DNA of 64,000 nucleotides from Planosporangium mesophilum (GTDB lineage: Bacteria > Actinomycetota > Actinomycetes > Mycobacteriales > Micromonosporaceae): positions 1 to 64,000 of the forward strand of contig NZ_BOON01000024.1 in the NCBI RefSeq assembly GCF_016863255.1. Reading direction: 5' to 3'. The first letter of the stretch is position 1; every line of letters starts with the position of its first letter. Shown piece after piece: positions 62,744 through 64,000 of this stretch. A model generated the notes under the pieces. That model did no database searches. It was not told the DNA's origin and worked only from the letters and a program-made list of their open reading frames with translations. A program made the translations under genes and the position numbers.

Positions 62744-64000
62744 ATGACAGCGTTGCGGACGGGCGCAGACCAGGTCACCCTGACCCGCCGGCGCTGGGCG
62801 CTCGTCGTCGCGGCCGTGCTGGTCCAGTTGGCACTGGGCGCGCTGTACGCGTGGAGCGTGTTCAACAAACCCCTGCAGGACCAGTTCCACTGGAGCAAGG
62901 CGCAGGTCGTGCTGCCGTTCGAGGTGGCGGTCGGCACCATCTTCATCGGCAGCATGATCGGTGGCCGGATCCAGGACCGATACGGTCCTCGCCCGGTCGC
63001 GCTCGGCGGCGGCGTGCTGTACGCGGTCGGCACGATGCTGGCGTCCCTGGTGACCTCGCCCGGCCAGTTGTGGCTGCTCGTCCTGGGGTACGGGGTGCTG
63101 GGCGGCATCGGGATGGGCGCGGCGTACATCACGCCGATCGCGATGCTGACGAAGTGGTTCCCGGACAAACGCGGGTTGATCACGGGGATCGCGGTCGCCG
63201 GCTTCGGCTTCGGCGCGGTCATCACCGCCCCGGTCGCGAAGCACCTGCTGGCCACCGCCCCCCGCAAGACCGAGGTCTTCCTGCCGCTCGGCGCGGCGTA
63301 CCTGGTGGCGGTCCTGCTCGGCGCGTCGTTGTTCCGTGATCCGCCGCCGGGGTACCGGGTGCCGGGCTTCGTCGCGCCGACCACCGGACGGGCCGCCGCC
63401 GGCAACCGTTCCTACACCTTGAACGAGGCGTTGCGCACCCCCCAGTGGTACCTGTTGACCGCGATCCTGACCCTGAACGTCGCCTGCGGAATCGGCCTCA
63501 TCTCGCAGGCAGCCGACGCCGCGCACGTCATCGCCGGGGCGAGTGCGGCCACCGCGGCGACGATCGTGGGCGTGCTGGGGCTGTTCAACGCCGGCGGCCG
63601 GGTGGTGTGGGCCTGGCTGTCCGACCGGATCGGCCGGATGACGGCGTTCGTGGGCATGCTCACCCTGCAGGGGGTCTGCTTCCTCGTGTTGCCGCACGCC
63701 CACGCCCTGGCGCTGTTCGCGCTGTTCGCCGCGCTCATCGTGCTCGCATACGGCGGCGGGTTCGGGACCATGCCGGCCACGGCGGCGGACTACTTCGGTA
63801 CCACGCACGCCGGCGCGATCTACGGCGCGATCATCGTGGCGTGGAGCATCGGCGGGGTGGTCGGGCCGACGGTCACCGCGCTGCTGTACGAGCGGGGCGG
63901 GCACAGCTACACGCTGCCGTTCACGGTCCTCGCGCTCGTCGCGCTGATGGCGGTGGCGCTGCCGGTCGTCACACGGATGCCGACGGAGCCGGCGCCGTAC
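62744..64000 (+). CDS. OFA family MFS transporter (oxalate/formate antiporter-like), partial
   Basis: The first 419 codons of a major-facilitator transporter, cut off by the window end. ATG 62744 follows GGAGGA (7 nt spacing) and starts 14 bp after the nrfD stop. The opening QLALGALYAWSVFNKPL and GSMIGGRIQDRYGPRPVALGGG, plus FNAGGRVVWAWLSDRIGRM, are hallmarks of the oxalate:formate antiporter (OFA) family. About twelve helices are expected and most are present. In this operon, formate (or oxalate/formate exchange) is the natural substrate; this is inference from context, since OFA members carry various monocarboxylates. Confidence 0.88.
   Translation, partial: MTALRTGADQVTLTRRRWALVVAAVLVQLALGALYAWSVFNKPLQDQFHWSKAQVVLPFEVAVGTIFIGSMIGGRIQDRYGPRPVALGGGVLYAVGTMLASLVTSPGQLWLLVLGYGVLGGIGMGAAYITPIAMLTKWFPDKRGLITGIAVAGFGFGAVITAPVAKHLLATAPRKTEVFLPLGAAYLVAVLLGASLFRDPPPGYRVPGFVAPTTGRAAAGNRSYTLNEALRTPQWYLLTAILTLNVACGIGLISQAADAAHVIAGASAATAATIVGVLGLFNAGGRVVWAWLSDRIGRMTAFVGMLTLQGVCFLVLPHAHALALFALFAALIVLAYGGGFGTMPATAADYFGTTHAGAIYGAIIVAWSIGGVVGPTVTALLYERGGHSYTLPFTVLALVALMAVALPVVTRMPTEPAPY

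Overview
The window is about 70% G+C or higher throughout, with GTG starts, GTGA/ATGA stop-start overlaps and very strong GC3 bias. It carries the conserved actinobacterial block pgsA-like / DUF881 / small basic protein / DUF881 / gcvH / garA / ftsR / bifunctional nuclease / MerR / gcvP. Together with orphan chemotaxis-type proteins, a DUF5999 gene and c-di-GMP signalling, this points to a filamentous actinomycete, probably Micromonosporaceae (family-level placement is inference). No rRNA, tRNA, CRISPR array, insertion sequence or prophage was seen; it reads as ordinary chromosome.

Layout. 1-6.4 kb: a nitroreductase divergent from an HxlR regulator, a three-module thioredoxin-reductase-like flavoprotein without redox cysteines, two patatin-like lipases flanking a DctA dicarboxylate carrier. 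6.4-15.6 kb: the conserved actinobacterial block, ending in a glycine riboswitch with a hairpin flush against the gcvP ribosome binding site. 15.6-23.7 kb: DUF5999, pabB, a cation-diffusion exporter with a metal-type operator, a seven-helix hybrid histidine kinase coupled to a response regulator, an MscS channel and two unknown proteins. 23.7-30.4 kb: a YbdK-type ligase, citrate synthase with a textbook terminator, a chemoreceptor, an orphan Imm1 immunity gene, a Cys-bearing small protein and a CheY-like regulator. 30.4-34.8 kb: a redox operon (ferric-reductase-like membrane flavocytochrome, FMN-binding protein, ApbE flavin transferase) followed by a sensor kinase. 35-47.5 kb: metabolic and transport genes (hydroxyisobutyrate dehydrogenase family, secreted repeat protein, amidase, amino-acid permease, lactonase, PPK2, Na+/H+ antiporter with a UBP zinc finger, DNA ligase, OtsA). 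47.8-56.8 kb: a PAS-GGDEF-EAL protein, an acyltransferase, a second glutamate-cysteine-ligase family protein, an XRE regulator coupled to a ClpP-like protein whose catalytic Ser and His are gone, acylphosphatase, and a large Pro-rich repeat protein.

57-64 kb is the most distinctive part: a formate dehydrogenase operon. The catalytic subunit is read through an in-frame TGA at 57664 (selenocysteine), followed 12 nt later by a compact hairpin with a GGTCT loop, the bacterial SECIS layout. FdhA, a four-cluster FdhB, a previously uncalled 39-residue hydrophobic small protein (GTGA-coupled on both sides), an NrfD-type membrane subunit and an OFA-family (oxalate/formate) transporter follow. Together they suggest uptake or exchange of formate and its oxidation with electrons fed to the membrane quinone pool. 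The selenocysteine machinery (selA, selB, selC, selD) must lie elsewhere in the genome.
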